Of a DNA stretch of 64,000 bases, positions 31,557 through 40,179 are shown in pieces. Made by a program: the position numbers and the translations under genes. The stretch's first letter is position 1. Every line of letters starts with the position of its first letter. Where the stretch lies: positions 1-64,000 of the forward strand of contig JAIRQN010000056.1 of NCBI GenBank assembly GCA_031256445.1, given 5' to 3'. Source of the stretch: Treponema sp. (GTDB lineage: Bacteria; Spirochaetota; Spirochaetia; Treponematales; Breznakiellaceae). The notes beneath the pieces were generated by a model. That model was not told where the DNA came from. It saw nothing but the letters and a program-made list of their open reading frames with translations, and ran no database searches.

Positions 31557-31925
31557 ATGAAGAAAAAGAAAGAAAAACACACAGGCATATCCATTAACCA
31601 GCGTATTGCGCTGCTTCGGCATAGTTTAAAAATAACCCAAAAAGATTTCGCAAAAAGAGTATTTATATCTACATCATTTCTTGCTTCTATAGAGGTAGAC
31701 CAAAAAAAAGTCCTCGACCGGCACATAAAGCTCATCGTTACCGCGTTTGGGGTGAACGAAGAATGGCTGAGAACCGGAGAAGGGGAAATGTTCGAAAAGG
31801 ATGTCACTCCGGATTATAAAATTACCGAAACTGTTGAAATTTTTAAGCAGTTAAACCCGTTTTTTCAGGATTTTATCCTCGAACAGCTTCATAAACTACT
31901 TGAATATGAAAAGACGGAACATTGA
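31557..31925 (+). CDS. XRE-family HTH transcriptional regulator
   Basis: A 122-aa protein. Residues about 12-72 form a Cro/C1-type helix-turn-helix: INQRIALLRHSLKITQKDFA then KRVFISTSFLASIEVDQKKV. The following AFGVNEEWLRTGEGEMFE is the usual end of this HTH subfamily, and the C-terminal helix LNPFFQDFILEQLHKLL probably dimerises. Divergent from the 68-aa gene, with overlapping promoter regions and a palindrome, so autoregulation is likely. Phage-type repressors share this architecture, but no other phage genes are near. Confidence 0.85.
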   Translation: MKKKKEKHTGISINQRIALLRHSLKITQKDFAKRVFISTSFLASIEVDQKKVLDRHIKLIVTAFGVNEEWLRTGEGEMFEKDVTPDYKITETVEIFKQLNPFFQDFILEQLHKLLEYEKTEH

Positions 31926-31953
31926 AGCCTTGTGCAGTTTAGAATAAGCGCGT

Positions 31954-31988
31954 AAAAAAATGGCTGTCCGCGAACTTCCCGGACAGCC
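31954..31988 (-). terminator. terminator after TMEM43-like gene
   Basis: GGCTGTCCG and CGGACAGCC (31962-31970, 31980-31988) form a perfect 9-bp stem. On the minus strand it is followed by ATTTTTTT. It separates the convergent XRE and TMEM43-like genes. Confidence 0.85.
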
Positions 31989-32015
31989 CTGGCAATGTAA
32001 ATTATATATCGGGCG

Positions 32016-33215
32016 TCAGACGGCAGGTTCGGTTTCCGCGTTCTTTTTCCCTTTGTAGACACCGTAGGCAATAAAAGCCGCGACCAATGCCAATAGTACA
32101 ATTAAAGCAATCACGCTGTTAATAATATTTGCAACAATTATAACAACTATAGACAGAACAAGCCCAAGAATTACAGCGATAACCATGATAATCTTACCTG
32201 TAATCTTCTTCAGGATAGGAATAATTCCCGCAATTGCCTGAATTGGCCCGAACAGCAGCATAAATCCTATTATGGAAAGAATAATGCCAAAAACCCTTCC
32301 AACAACTTTCCCGGTTTTATGTTCGCTTTGAAGAATGGAAGTTACTTCCTCGATTGTAGAAACATTAAAAAACCTGTAAATGGATGACGAGGTTTTTACA
32401 ACTCCGGAGCTTTTAAAGTCAAGCCGAATAATATAGTCGCCGTTTCCGCTTAGTTTTCCAAGCACAATGCCGTTTGTATTATTTTCTATATGCCTATAAC
32501 TGATACGATAATCGCCAAGAGACGGAGCGGAAGCCGTTTTTTCGTTTTCGTATATATAATTCCCGTTAAAAAACATACCGTTGGCAATATTATTTGCATT
32601 TGGCTTGAATGAGCTGCGCGCGTCTGATAAAGAAACCCCGTCTGCCAAATTGAAGCCGCCAATCTTAAGATCGCTGGCAGTCCTTGTAAACCCTGTGTAG
32701 TCCGGTTTCACGGCGGGGTTTTGTTTAGAATTCCTCGCATCCGGATCTTTAAAATTTGATGAATTCGGCGTAGAAGAAGACCATCTTAAATTATACTCAT
32801 AGGTAGTAATGGTTTCCGTCCCGCCGCCTGCTTTATCTTTGGTAGTCTTTTTTTCATTTTCTACCCATACATATCTTTCGATACTGCGCGAAAGATAAAT
32901 ATATTTTTTATCCGTATTCCTGTTAAGGAACTGATCAAGCTCAACGCCTGTTCCCGTGAGCGCTCCTTTTGTCCAGACCGGCCGGTTTTGAAGAGACGAC
33001 ACGTTTGATTCTGTTAACTCGGTTGCAGACTTTGCCGCGTCCGCCGCATTTGCCCGTACTTCGTTCCAAAACAACAGCCAGCACGCTCCAAAAACAACCG
33101 CAATTCCAATAAACAAGCCAACGACAGAATTTTTCAAATTACTAAAAAATCCCTGACTTTGAATCTTTTGCCTATTGCCGCCAAGATTGATTTTTGGTTT
33201 AGTTATATTTGCCAA
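32016..33215 (-). CDS. TMEM43-family membrane protein
   Basis: About 399 aa. The start is a TTG at 33215 (MANITKPKINLGG) with AAGGAGG eight bases upstream; the track start at 33251 runs through that ribosome site and is rejected. One TM helix near the N-terminus (VVGLFIGIAVVFGACWLLFW) is followed by NEVRANAADAA, a large extracytoplasmic domain and four C-terminal helices. The layout and the FWNExR motif match the TMEM43 family, known from eukaryotic inner nuclear membrane but widespread in bacteria with no settled role. It ends at a strong terminator and appears monocistronic. Confidence 0.8.
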   Translation of the reverse strand: MANITKPKINLGGNRQKIQSQGFFSNLKNSVVGLFIGIAVVFGACWLLFWNEVRANAADAAKSATELTESNVSSLQNRPVWTKGALTGTGVELDQFLNRNTDKKYIYLSRSIERYVWVENEKKTTKDKAGGGTETITTYEYNLRWSSSTPNSSNFKDPDARNSKQNPAVKPDYTGFTRTASDLKIGGFNLADGVSLSDARSSFKPNANNIANGMFFNGNYIYENEKTASAPSLGDYRISYRHIENNTNGIVLGKLSGNGDYIIRLDFKSSGVVKTSSSIYRFFNVSTIEEVTSILQSEHKTGKVVGRVFGIILSIIGFMLLFGPIQAIAGIIPILKKITGKIIMVIAVILGLVLSIVVIIVANIINSVIALIVLLALVAAFIAYGVYKGKKNAETEPAV

Positions 33216-33425
33216 AATAATGCTCCTCCTTAAATTTTTAATATTATACAAAGTGATGTAAATATAATCAAGTTAATCATATGTAATTTGTATTGTCATA
33301 ACAACAAACAGCTTAATTTGTTCCTGGAACGTGAAAGAATTCAACTTTTATATTTTGTTTATAAAATACAACAATTTTTTTAAATATTTTAATATTGATA
33401 AATTTAAAAATGTTTCCTGCCAATA

Positions 33426-33454
33426 TTGACTACAATATACAATTATTATAATAT
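33426..33454 (+). promoter_or_regulatory. sigma70 promoter for the carbohydrate locus
   Basis: TTGACT (33426-33431), a 17-bp spacer and TAATAT (33449-33454) are near consensus in an AT-rich 320-bp gap. The leader to the first ATG at 33539 is about 80 bases. Apart from this promoter I see nothing definite in 33216-33538. Confidence 0.65.
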
Positions 33455-33538
33455 AACATTACAGATTTGTTAAGAATCCATATGATTCTGAGTATTTCTG
33501 ATTTTCTATTTACTTAATCTTATTTATGGAGGTGTTTT

Positions 33539-34144
33539 ATGAAAAAAACACAAAATGTCTTGATTCTTTTGTCTTGCGTTATGTTTTGCGTCTTCACTTT
33601 TTCGTGCGCATCAAGCGGCGGAGGCGAGAAGGCATCGGCGCCGGCAGGCGGAGAAGCGGCTACTGTTCTTTATAAAGGAACTTTGGAAGCATACACCGAT
33701 GTCAATGATAAAGGCGATTCAACCATAGAACTGGAAGAATTTGAAAAAGACGGGACAGTTGCTTTCAAGGTAACCGGTAACGTTACCACTGCTTTTCAAT
33801 ACGGTTTTGTAGGCTGGCAGTTTTCACCTGATGAGGAAACACTGGAGAGTCTCAAAGCCGCGAAGGCCATTTCCTTCAAATTCGTTGGAGACGGTCAGCG
33901 TCAGACTGTTAAATACCGCATCAGCAGCGTAACTGATCACGCTCACTATGAATTTCACTTCGGCGGGGATGCCGGAAAAGAAGAATATGTCGAAGTGCCC
34001 ATAAAATCCTTTCAACAGCCAAGTTGGGGAAATTTTAAAAGAATGAACCAGGCTAATGTCGAAGATATCTGCTGGCAGACTCACGAGAGCTGGAGGCCCG
34101 GTACTTTTGAAATTACAATATGGGATGTCCGAATTCATTTATAA
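33539..34144 (+). CDS. lipoprotein with CBM11/CIA30-like domain
   Basis: A 201-aa lipoprotein (signal ending CVFTFSC, then a Gly/Ala-rich linker). The mature domain is a single galactose-binding-like beta-sandwich of the CIA30/CBM11 type: VGWQFSPDEETLESLKAAKA then ISFKFVGDGQRQTVKYRISS, and a closing WRPGTFEITIWDVRIHL. It would bind glycans on the cell surface. RBS TGGAGG. First gene of the plus-strand locus and 31 bp before the GH5 gene, so the pair likely works on one substrate. Confidence 0.78.
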   Translation: MKKTQNVLILLSCVMFCVFTFSCASSGGGEKASAPAGGEAATVLYKGTLEAYTDVNDKGDSTIELEEFEKDGTVAFKVTGNVTTAFQYGFVGWQFSPDEETLESLKAAKAISFKFVGDGQRQTVKYRISSVTDHAHYEFHFGGDAGKEEYVEVPIKSFQQPSWGNFKRMNQANVEDICWQTHESWRPGTFEITIWDVRIHL

Positions 34145-34175
34145 AAAACAAGCGCGCGGTTAGTCCGGAGTTGTA

Positions 34176-35432
34176 ATGGCGAAGAATAAATTACTTTTAG
34201 TTACTGTATTTTTCGCCGTTACATTGGCTGTACTGACCGCATGCGCCGTAAAATCTTCCGTACCTCCGCCTGCCGTTTCCGTTCAGGTTCCCAAAACTCC
34301 CTACGCGGAGAGCGATTATCCGCCGGAACCCGTAAGCGGTAAAACAGTTTTTGAGTTTTTCAGAGACGAAAAGATCGCAGCCGGCTGGAATCTTGGGAAT
34401 ACGCTGGATTCCCATAACAACGGCATCAGCGGTGAGACAGTGTGGGGTAATCCGCCCGCCAATCAGGAGCTGATGAACGGGATTAAAGCCGCCGGTTTTG
34501 ACATTATCCGGATACCGGTTACATGGATGGGCGAAATAGGAAACGCGCCGGATTACCGCCTCAGGTTAAACCGCCTTAAACGTGTCTCCGAAGTCGCGGG
34601 AATGGCACATAACGCAGGCCTGAAAGTTATTATCAACCTGCACCACGACGGTTCAACAGAAAGCGGCGGCAGGGATCTTGGCTGGCTTTCAATTTCAAAA
34701 GCAAGCAGAAGCCAGAACGAGTACGATGCGATTACCGCGCAGTTTACGCGCGTATGGGAACAAATTGCCATATATTTCAAAAATTACGGCGACTGGCTGA
34801 TTTTTGAATCCTTCAACGAACTTCACGACGGCAGCTGGCAGTCAACCAGTGACACAAGGCTGTTATCAACATTAAATAAGTGGAACCAGGTTTTTCTGAA
34901 CACAGTGCGCTCGTCAGGCGGCAACAATGAATCGCGTTATCTGATGGTCGGCGCGTACTGTAACGACAACAGGCAGGCGCTTTCTGATAATTTTTCGCTG
35001 CCTGCGGATACGGTTTCCGGCCGGCTAATTCTAAGTTTTCATTATTACGCTCCTTATGAATTTACTATCCGGGGCAGCCGTTCTTCCTGGGGAACAGATG
35101 CCGAAAAACAAAAGGTAGAAAGCGATTTCGCGCCTTTTAAGGAAAAATATCTTGATAAAAACATTCCGGTTATCATAGGCGAGTGCGGGGCAGTGCTGCA
35201 GTTGTATCCAAACGATTCGGCAAAAGAGGATCAGGCGCGTAAAAGCAGGCTTGATTACATTTCGCATATTTTCAGCGCCGCAAAAAAACACGGGCTTATT
35301 CCGGTTTATTGGGATAATGGTTCTACCAGAGGCGGCGGCGAAAAATTCGGGTTGTTTGACCGCAGAACCGGTCAGCCCAATTCGCCTGACAGCGAAGCTC
35401 TTATCAAACTGATGGTAAATAATGTATTATAG
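34176..35432 (+). CDS. glycoside hydrolase family 5 lipoprotein (endo-beta-glycanase)
   Basis: A 418-aa protein with a lipoprotein signal (VFFAVTLAVLTAC). The GH5 barrel is complete: AAGWNLGNTLDSHNNG, GFDIIRIPVTWMGEIG, LKVIINLHHDG, the acid/base Glu in LIFESFNELHDG, LSFHYYAPYEFT, the nucleophile in IPVIIGECGAV and the substrate Trp in PVYWDNGS. Such enzymes cut beta-1,4-glucan, mixed glucan, xyloglucan or mannan; the motifs alone do not decide. The GH130 gene at 48.3 kb in the same locus makes a mannan or glucomannan plausible. Anchored outside the cell, it would release oligosaccharides for the transporters downstream. Confidence 0.93.
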   Translation: MAKNKLLLVTVFFAVTLAVLTACAVKSSVPPPAVSVQVPKTPYAESDYPPEPVSGKTVFEFFRDEKIAAGWNLGNTLDSHNNGISGETVWGNPPANQELMNGIKAAGFDIIRIPVTWMGEIGNAPDYRLRLNRLKRVSEVAGMAHNAGLKVIINLHHDGSTESGGRDLGWLSISKASRSQNEYDAITAQFTRVWEQIAIYFKNYGDWLIFESFNELHDGSWQSTSDTRLLSTLNKWNQVFLNTVRSSGGNNESRYLMVGAYCNDNRQALSDNFSLPADTVSGRLILSFHYYAPYEFTIRGSRSSWGTDAEKQKVESDFAPFKEKYLDKNIPVIIGECGAVLQLYPNDSAKEDQARKSRLDYISHIFSAAKKHGLIPVYWDNGSTRGGGEKFGLFDRRTGQPNSPDSEALIKLMVNNVL

Positions 35433-35464
35433 GAAAAATTAATGAATAAAGGCGCTGTAAGGAT

Positions 35465-38350
35465 ATGATTAAAAGATTTTTAACACATCGGAACATTATT
35501 ATTGCGGTTGCGGTTCTTGCAGTTGCCGCTCTCATTTTGCTGTTTTCCCAATTTAAGGAAGGCGATTTTTCCGCGAAATACGAAGGTTACGATTTAAGCG
35601 GCGCAAGCGCCGGCAGATCCAATATTTATATACGTTACATGGAACGTTACGCTGACATTCCGCACGGCGAAGAGGATATTCCGGTTGATATTTTTTCATG
35701 GATATCCGCGGAAGGCGTTTCTGTACTTGAGAACTTTGAACATGAAAAACAGGTTTTACGGACCGAAGAAGCGGGTTATGTTGAGTTTTCTGTTGATGTA
35801 AAAAAATCCGGGCTTTACTTCCTTCACATAGAATATTTTCCCCTTCAGTCACGGGGGATTGCCATAGAACGGGCTTTGTATATTAACGGTGAAATTCCCT
35901 TCCTGGGCGCCGACAGGCTGGCGTTTCAGCGCGTTTGGGGCGATGGGGCGAATATCCGCTTTGACAACCAGGGCAATGAAATACGCCCTCCGCAGGTTGA
36001 AAAACCCAAATGGGAAAATGCCTGGTTTAAAGACTCTCTTGGTTATATAACCGATCCTTATTACTTTTATTTTTCCGAAGGCGTAAATACTGTCCGGCTT
36101 GAAGGTGTAAACGAGCCTATGGCAATCCGGGCTTTTGCACTTAAAGCGCCTGTTCAGACAAAAAGTTACCGTGACTATATTGCCGATGTTGAAACCGAGC
36201 ATTATAAAAACGCCCGTTCCAACTACCTGCTAAAGGTACAGGGAGAAAAAGCAGTACGCCGTTCCGATCCTTCGCTTTATGCGATTTACGATCGTTCGTC
36301 AGGCGCTACAGAGCCTCCAAGCGTCGCCAAGATACGTTTAAACATGATCGGCGGTCAAAGCTGGCGTGTCGCGGGACAATGGATAGAATGGGAATTCGAT
36401 GTTCCAGAAGACGGAATGTACCGTATCACCGTAAAAGCGCGTCAGAATTATAACCGCGGTTTCGTTTCAAACCGCACTGTTTTTTTAAACGGAGAAATTC
36501 CCTGCCGGGAATTAAATTCCGTGCCTTTTACCTACAATAACAAATGGAAACTGTCAACCTTCAATGACGCTCAGGACGATTTATTTTTCCCTCTTAAAAG
36601 AGGGCTTCATACATTGCGTCTTCAGGCAACACTCGGCGATTTAGGCGCGATTCTGAACGTGATGGAAGAAAGCGTATTTCGTCTTAATTCAATTTACAGA
36701 AAGATACTTGTTCTTACCGGACCTGAACCTGATGTTTACCGCGATTACCGCGTAGAGGCTGTTTATCCCGAAGTAATTCAGGCGATGGAGCTTGAGAGTA
36801 AAATCCTATATAAGCTTGTTGATGATTTAACCCGGTACACGGGTGAACGCAGCGCTCAGGCCGCCGCGACATTAACTCTTGCGCGCCAGCTTGAACTTTT
36901 TATCAGGCGTCCTGACAAAATCCCCAGAACGCTTGGCAATTTCAAGGCAAATATCAGCTCGCTCGGCGACAGTCTATTGGCTCTCTCGCAGTCTCAGCTT
37001 GATATCGACTACATTCTTGTCAGCGCGGAAAATTCCAGGATTCCGAAAATTCGCGAAAATTTCCTTATCGCCGCCTCGCATGAAATTCGTTCCTTTCTGA
37101 CATCGTTCTTTGTAGATTACAATAACCTCGGAGATGTGTACCGCGGCGGAAGCAATATTATCGAAGTATGGATGCTTGCCGGGCGCGATCAAAGCAATAT
37201 TCTTAAAGCGATGGTTGACGATACATTTACTCCCAGAACGGGAATCAGGGTGAATGTTAAACTTGTTGCGCCGGATGCCGTTATGCCGGCAGTTGTCGCG
37301 CGCACAGGGCCGGATATGGCGCTTACTGTTCCGCAGGGCGATGTTGTTAACTATGCTGTCCGTAAGGCCGTTGTTGATATTTCATCGTTTCCCGGATACG
37401 CGGAAGCTGTCAGCGAACTCAGTCCCAGCGTGGTTGTTCCTTTTAAATTCCAGAACGGCATATATGGTTTGCCGGAAACACAGTACTTTCACGTAATGTA
37501 TTACCGCAAAGATATTTTTGAAGAACTTGGCATTAAACTTCCCGATACCTGGGATGATGTTATTAATATTCTTCCCATTATTCAGAAAAGCAATATGCAG
37601 GTCGGAATACCTTCGGTCGCGAATCCGGCAGCGCCGGATTTTTCCAATTTTCTGGCGCATCTGTTTCAGCGCGGAGGAACGCTTTACAATGAGGACGGTT
37701 CGCGCACTCTTCTTGACAGCGAGATCGCCATTGACGCTTTTGACGTATACACAAAATTTTACACGCATTATAAAAACCCTGTAACTTACGATTTTGTCAA
37801 CCGCTTCCGTACCGGTGAAATGCCGCTTGCTTTTGCCGATTATACATGGTTTAACACGCTGGAAGTTTTCGCGCCTGAACTCCGCGGTCTTTGGGGTTTC
37901 GCGCGGATGCCGGGTCTTAAAAAGAACGATGGCACGATAGACCGTTCAGTTTCGACCGGTACTCTTGCCTCGATGGTTTTTTCCAATTCAAAACATCCCG
38001 ATCTTGCCTGGGAATTCCTGAAATGGTGGATCAGTTCGGAAACGCAGTTAAGGTTTGGACGGGAACTTGAAAGCATTATGGGCGCCGCCGCGCGTTATCC
38101 AACCGCGAATTACGATGCCTTTAAACGGCTTTCCTGGGGTTCAGAGCAAATGGCAGTGCTTGACGAACAGCGCGGCTGGACTGTGGGCGTTCCGGAAGTG
38201 CCCGGCGGTTATTTTGTCAGCCGCCATATCACAAACGCGGTGCGCCGCATTTTGAACGAAGGTGAAGATACGCGGGAAACATTGCTGGATTATACTCTCA
38301 CAATCAATAGCGAACTGCTTAAAAAGCGCAAAGAATTCGGTCTGGAATAG
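35465..38350 (+). CDS. large solute-binding protein with N-terminal sugar-binding-like domains
   Basis: A 961-aa protein with one N-terminal TM helix. Two repeated beta-sandwich units come first: SGLYFLHIEYFPLQSRGIAI with RALYINGEIPF, and DGMYRITVKARQNYNRGFVS with RTVFLNGEIPC, resembling carbohydrate-binding modules. A helical linker follows, and from about residue 560 a family-1 ABC solute-binding domain: NIIEVWMLAGRDQSNILKAM, NGIYGLPETQYFHVMYYRKD, GEMPLAFADYTWF and LAWEFLKWWISSETQLRFGR. Normal binding proteins have about 430 residues, so this is a fusion. It precedes two permeases and should deliver glycan fragments to them. Confidence 0.87.
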   Translation: MIKRFLTHRNIIIAVAVLAVAALILLFSQFKEGDFSAKYEGYDLSGASAGRSNIYIRYMERYADIPHGEEDIPVDIFSWISAEGVSVLENFEHEKQVLRTEEAGYVEFSVDVKKSGLYFLHIEYFPLQSRGIAIERALYINGEIPFLGADRLAFQRVWGDGANIRFDNQGNEIRPPQVEKPKWENAWFKDSLGYITDPYYFYFSEGVNTVRLEGVNEPMAIRAFALKAPVQTKSYRDYIADVETEHYKNARSNYLLKVQGEKAVRRSDPSLYAIYDRSSGATEPPSVAKIRLNMIGGQSWRVAGQWIEWEFDVPEDGMYRITVKARQNYNRGFVSNRTVFLNGEIPCRELNSVPFTYNNKWKLSTFNDAQDDLFFPLKRGLHTLRLQATLGDLGAILNVMEESVFRLNSIYRKILVLTGPEPDVYRDYRVEAVYPEVIQAMELESKILYKLVDDLTRYTGERSAQAAATLTLARQLELFIRRPDKIPRTLGNFKANISSLGDSLLALSQSQLDIDYILVSAENSRIPKIRENFLIAASHEIRSFLTSFFVDYNNLGDVYRGGSNIIEVWMLAGRDQSNILKAMVDDTFTPRTGIRVNVKLVAPDAVMPAVVARTGPDMALTVPQGDVVNYAVRKAVVDISSFPGYAEAVSELSPSVVVPFKFQNGIYGLPETQYFHVMYYRKDIFEELGIKLPDTWDDVINILPIIQKSNMQVGIPSVANPAAPDFSNFLAHLFQRGGTLYNEDGSRTLLDSEIAIDAFDVYTKFYTHYKNPVTYDFVNRFRTGEMPLAFADYTWFNTLEVFAPELRGLWGFARMPGLKKNDGTIDRSVSTGTLASMVFSNSKHPDLAWEFLKWWISSETQLRFGRELESIMGAAARYPTANYDAFKRLSWGSEQMAVLDEQRGWTVGVPEVPGGYFVSRHITNAVRRILNEGEDTRETLLDYTLTINSELLKKRKEFGLE

Positions 38351-38361
38351 GGGGATAAATA

Positions 38362-39294
38362 ATGAGTCTTGCAAGGTACATGGAAAAAAGGAGACTCGCG
38401 GATGAATCGCGGGCAATGGAGATTTACAAACACAGGGTTTGTTATCTCTTTCTTGCTCCTTTCGCGATTGTTTTTATCCTTTTTTATGTCGCGCCTCTTC
38501 TGATTTCGGTATTCTTCAGTTTCACATATTTTAATATTCTTGAGCCGCCGAAATTTATCGGTCTGCGGAATTACATCAACCTTTTGTTAGCTGATGATGT
38601 GTTTTTGAAAGCGATGAAAAATACTTTTATTATGGCGGCGATTACGGGACCGGTCGGCTACATAATGGCGTTTCTTTTCGCCTGGTTCATCAATGAGCTG
38701 CCCCGTTACATCCGCGCTTTTGTCACATTGGTTTTTTACGCGCCTTCGCTCTCCGCCAGCGCTTTTATGATCTGGACGCTCATTTTCTCCGGCGACGCTT
38801 ATGGCTACATAAACGGCGTTCTGATGAACCTGGGTATTCTTGACCAGCCTGTGCTCTGGCTGACAGACCCAAAATACATGATGCCTGTTATGCTCGTTGT
38901 TATTCTGTGGATGAGCCTGGGAGCCGGATTCCTTGCATTCCTCGCGGGGCTTTCTACCATTGACGTTTCTCTTTACGAAGCGGGGCTTGTTGACGGCATA
39001 ACAAACCGCTGGCAGGAGCTTTGGTTTATCACTCTGCCCAACATGAAAGGCATGTTGATGTTCGGAGCGGTCATGGCGATTACCCAGGCATTCGGCGTTG
39101 CGGATGTTACAATCGTGCTTGCCGGATTCCCAAGCACAGATTACGCGGTACATACGGTTGTGAATCACCTTATAGACTACGGCTCAATCCGTTTTGAAAT
39201 GGGTTATGCTTCCGCGATAGCTACAATACTTTTCTTTACCATGATCATCTGCAACGCTCTTATACAGAAAATGCTTCGGCGGGTAGGAACTTAA
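38362..39294 (+). CDS. ABC sugar permease, MalF/UgpA type
   Basis: A 310-aa inner-membrane permease with six predicted helices (LFLAPFAIVFILFYVAPLL at the N-terminus) and the cytoplasmic EAA loop LYEAGLVDGITNRWQELWFI. RBS AGGGGG. Pairs with the next gene to form the membrane channel of a CUT1-type carbohydrate importer fed by the large binding protein upstream. No ATPase gene is present in this locus; a shared MsmX-like ATPase elsewhere is expected. Confidence 0.92.
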   Translation: MSLARYMEKRRLADESRAMEIYKHRVCYLFLAPFAIVFILFYVAPLLISVFFSFTYFNILEPPKFIGLRNYINLLLADDVFLKAMKNTFIMAAITGPVGYIMAFLFAWFINELPRYIRAFVTLVFYAPSLSASAFMIWTLIFSGDAYGYINGVLMNLGILDQPVLWLTDPKYMMPVMLVVILWMSLGAGFLAFLAGLSTIDVSLYEAGLVDGITNRWQELWFITLPNMKGMLMFGAVMAITQAFGVADVTIVLAGFPSTDYAVHTVVNHLIDYGSIRFEMGYASAIATILFFTMIICNALIQKMLRRVGT

Positions 39295-39303
39295 GGGGTA
39301 AGC

Positions 39304-40179
39304 ATGAAAAACAAAAAACTTAAAAAACTGGTCGGCGGCAGAAGGCTTAACCGTTCTTTCGGAGGAGACGCTTTTATTATCTCTCTTCTTACTGTCTTTG
39401 GATTGTTCTTCGCGTTCCCGCTTGTTTTCGCGATTAATCACGCATTCAAACCAATGAATGAACTGTTCCTGTTCCCGCCCAATATTTTTGTCCGCAATCC
39501 CACGATTAACAATTTTCAGGATCTGTTTATTATCATGAGCAAGTCCTGGGTCACTTTCTCCCGCTATATTTTCAATACCGTATTTGTTACCGTAGTGGGA
39601 ACAGTGGGACTTATTATTGTCGCTTCAATGGGCGCGTTTGTCGTTTCCAAATACAAGTTTCCGGGTTCCAAAATATTTTTTCAGGGCGTTATCATAACGC
39701 TTATGTTTTCCGGCTATGTAACCGCAATTCCCAACTATCTTGTCATGGCACGGCTTGGGTGGGTTGATACTTACCTTGCTGTTATAATTCCGGCTTTCGC
39801 GATGCCAATTGGCTTCTTCCTTTTAAAACAATTTATTGACACCATACCTGATACTCTCCTTGAAGCCGCGAAAATTGACGGTGCGAAGGAATGGCGTATT
39901 TTCCTCCTGATAATACTGCCGATGATAAAGCCCGCGTGGCTTACTGTTATGATTTTTTCCGTGCAGAATTTATGGAACCTGAGAGCGTCCAACTTTATTT
40001 ATTCGGAACAATTAAAAACGCTGCCTTACGCGCTTTCACAGATTGTTACCGTTGGTGTCGCGCGGGCAGGCGTAGGGGCGGCGGTAACGCTGTTTATTCT
40101 TGTTGTTCCTCTTGTAATGTTCGTGTTCGCCCAGAGTAACGTTCTGCAAACCATGGCAAGTTCGGGGATAAAAGAATGA
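39304..40179 (+). CDS. ABC sugar permease, MalG/AraQ type
   Basis: A 291-aa permease with six helices and the EAA motif LLEAAKIDGAKEWRIFLLII. The N-terminal cytoplasmic stretch is basic (MKNKKLKKLVGGRRLNRS). RBS AGGGG, 9 bp after the partner permease. The C-terminal end overlaps the next gene by 4 bp (ATGA). Together with the preceding gene it forms one transporter; a second permease pair follows at 44.8-46.7 kb. Confidence 0.92.
   Translation: MKNKKLKKLVGGRRLNRSFGGDAFIISLLTVFGLFFAFPLVFAINHAFKPMNELFLFPPNIFVRNPTINNFQDLFIIMSKSWVTFSRYIFNTVFVTVVGTVGLIIVASMGAFVVSKYKFPGSKIFFQGVIITLMFSGYVTAIPNYLVMARLGWVDTYLAVIIPAFAMPIGFFLLKQFIDTIPDTLLEAAKIDGAKEWRIFLLIILPMIKPAWLTVMIFSVQNLWNLRASNFIYSEQLKTLPYALSQIVTVGVARAGVGAAVTLFILVVPLVMFVFAQSNVLQTMASSGIKE

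Noticed and set aside
31557-31925. XRE regulator as evidence of a prophage
   Set aside because: No integrase, terminase, capsid, tail or lysis genes occur in the window.
38587-39168. 193-aa minus ORF inside the permease genes
   Set aside because: Charged, motif-free antisense frame opposite an intact ABC permease.
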